Source: an uncultured Collinsella sp.
Lineage (GTDB): Bacteria; Actinomycetota; Coriobacteriia; Coriobacteriales; Coriobacteriaceae
NCBI GenBank assembly: GCA_902478985.1
Contig: CABSNH010000106.1
Location: 1-5,786 of the forward strand
DNA: 5,786 nucleotides
Reading direction: 5' to 3'
Shown here: piece by piece, positions 5,149-5,786 of the stretch
How positions within the stretch are numbered: the first letter of the stretch is position 1
Layout: the number at the start of each line of letters is the position of its first letter
Made by a program: the position numbers and the translations under genes
Notes under the pieces: generated by a model
Seen by the model: only the letters and a program-made list of their open reading frames with translations
What the model was told of the DNA's origin: nothing
The model's database searches: none

Positions 5149-5786
5149 TTACACGTTAAAGCGGAAGTGCACGACGTCGCCATCGGCCATGACATAGTCC
5201 TTGCCCTCAATACGCAGCTTGCCGGCGGCCTTGGCGCCCTGCTCGCCGCCGAGCTCGATGTAGTCGTCGTAGCCAATGACCTCGGCCTTAATAAAGCCGC
5301 GCTCAAAGTCGGTATGGATGACACCGGCAGCCTGCGGAGCGGTCGCGCCCTGACGAACCGTCCAGGCCTTGACCTCCATCTCGCCAGCCGTAAAGAACGA
5401 CTGCAGGCCGAGCAGCTTGTAAGCTGCCTGCGCGAGCACGTCCAGACCGGGCTGCTCCAGGCCCAGGCTCTCCAGGTAGTCGGCGGCGTCCTCGGGATCG
5501 AGCTCGGAAAGCTCGGCCTCAATCTTGGCGCAGATGGGCAGCGGCTTGACGCCATCGATGGGCGCCAGGTCCTCGTTAAGCATATCCTCGTCCACGTTGG
5601 CCACATACAGGATGGGCTTCATAGTGAGCAGGAACAGGCCCTTGGCGGCAGCACGCTCCTCGTCGGTCATCTCCATGGATGCGGCGCGCTTGCCCTCGTT
5701 GAGCCAGGCAAGCAGGCGCTTAGCGACCTCGAACTTGGGCATGAGCTCCTTGTCGCGCTTGGCCTCCTTCTCGAGCTTGGGCAGCT
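5149..5786 (-). CDS. ychF: Ribosome-associated ATPase YchF (Obg family), C-terminal part
   Basis: The gene runs off the right edge, so only its last 211 codons are present and the start is not visible. The full protein is usually about 364 aa. YchF/OLA1 proteins are Obg-family P-loop NTPases that prefer ATP, bind ribosomes and are linked to translation and stress responses. The visible part begins in the coiled-coil insertion (LPKLEKEAKRDKEL). It continues through MKPILYVANVDE, where NVDE replaces the GTP-selective NKxD motif as expected for ATP preference, and ends in the TGS domain. That domain carries WTVRQGATAPQAAGVIHTDFERGFIKAEVI, described here in pieces, and closes with EGKDYVMADGDVVHFRFNV, the family's standard C-terminus. 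The Walker A region lies outside the window. The frame is open to the edge with no defect. The DUF1648-like gene follows 11 nt downstream in the same operon. Confidence 0.95.
   Translation of the reverse strand, partial: LPKLEKEAKRDKELMPKFEVAKRLLAWLNEGKRAASMEMTDEERAAAKGLFLLTMKPILYVANVDEDMLNEDLAPIDGVKPLPICAKIEAELSELDPEDAADYLESLGLEQPGLDVLAQAAYKLLGLQSFFTAGEMEVKAWTVRQGATAPQAAGVIHTDFERGFIKAEVIGYDDYIELGGEQGAKAAGKLRIEGKDYVMADGDVVHFRFNV

Overview
The window looks like chromosomal DNA from a high-GC actinobacterium of the Coriobacteriia, probably Collinsella-like. This rests on GC-rich codon use together with the style of the GuaA, YchF and type I asparaginase proteins. The genus is inferred from memory of the families, not from a search. 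Most of the window is housekeeping or small-molecule metabolism, and the less ordinary material sits in and between the small genes.

Layout. Positions 105-398 (minus) hold the decayed middle of a sensor histidine kinase: the end of a membrane segment, the phosphoacceptor-His helix and the next helix. It has an in-frame stop and no ATPase domain. Just upstream of it on the same strand is a complete GyrI-like small-molecule-binding protein (401-1036). Next comes guaA, GMP synthase (1158-2756, minus). Its stop codon is followed by a 14-bp perfect hairpin. The same gap carries a GAAC-N4-GTTC element of LexA-box type next to a perfect TATAAT facing the GyrI-like gene. A 267-bp divergent intergenic region then separates guaA from a cytoplasmic type I L-asparaginase (3024-4037, plus). 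That region holds an extended -10 overlapped by a 7-bp inverted repeat.

The asparaginase converges on a 72-aa Cro/CI-type regulator (4060-4278, minus). The regulator is divergent from an unrecognised 129-aa protein (4355-4744, plus). Between them lies a perfect 24-bp palindrome whose centre supplies a -10-like TATAGT on both strands, the arrangement expected of an autoregulated divergent promoter-operator. This pair is the best candidate here for an undescribed small system.

The right end is a minus-strand operon. The 3' part of ychF (an Obg-family ATPase with a TGS domain, cut by the window edge) is followed 11 nt later by a three-helix DUF1648-like membrane protein whose ribosome binding site overlaps the ychF stop codon.

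No tRNA, rRNA, CRISPR array or insertion sequence was seen.
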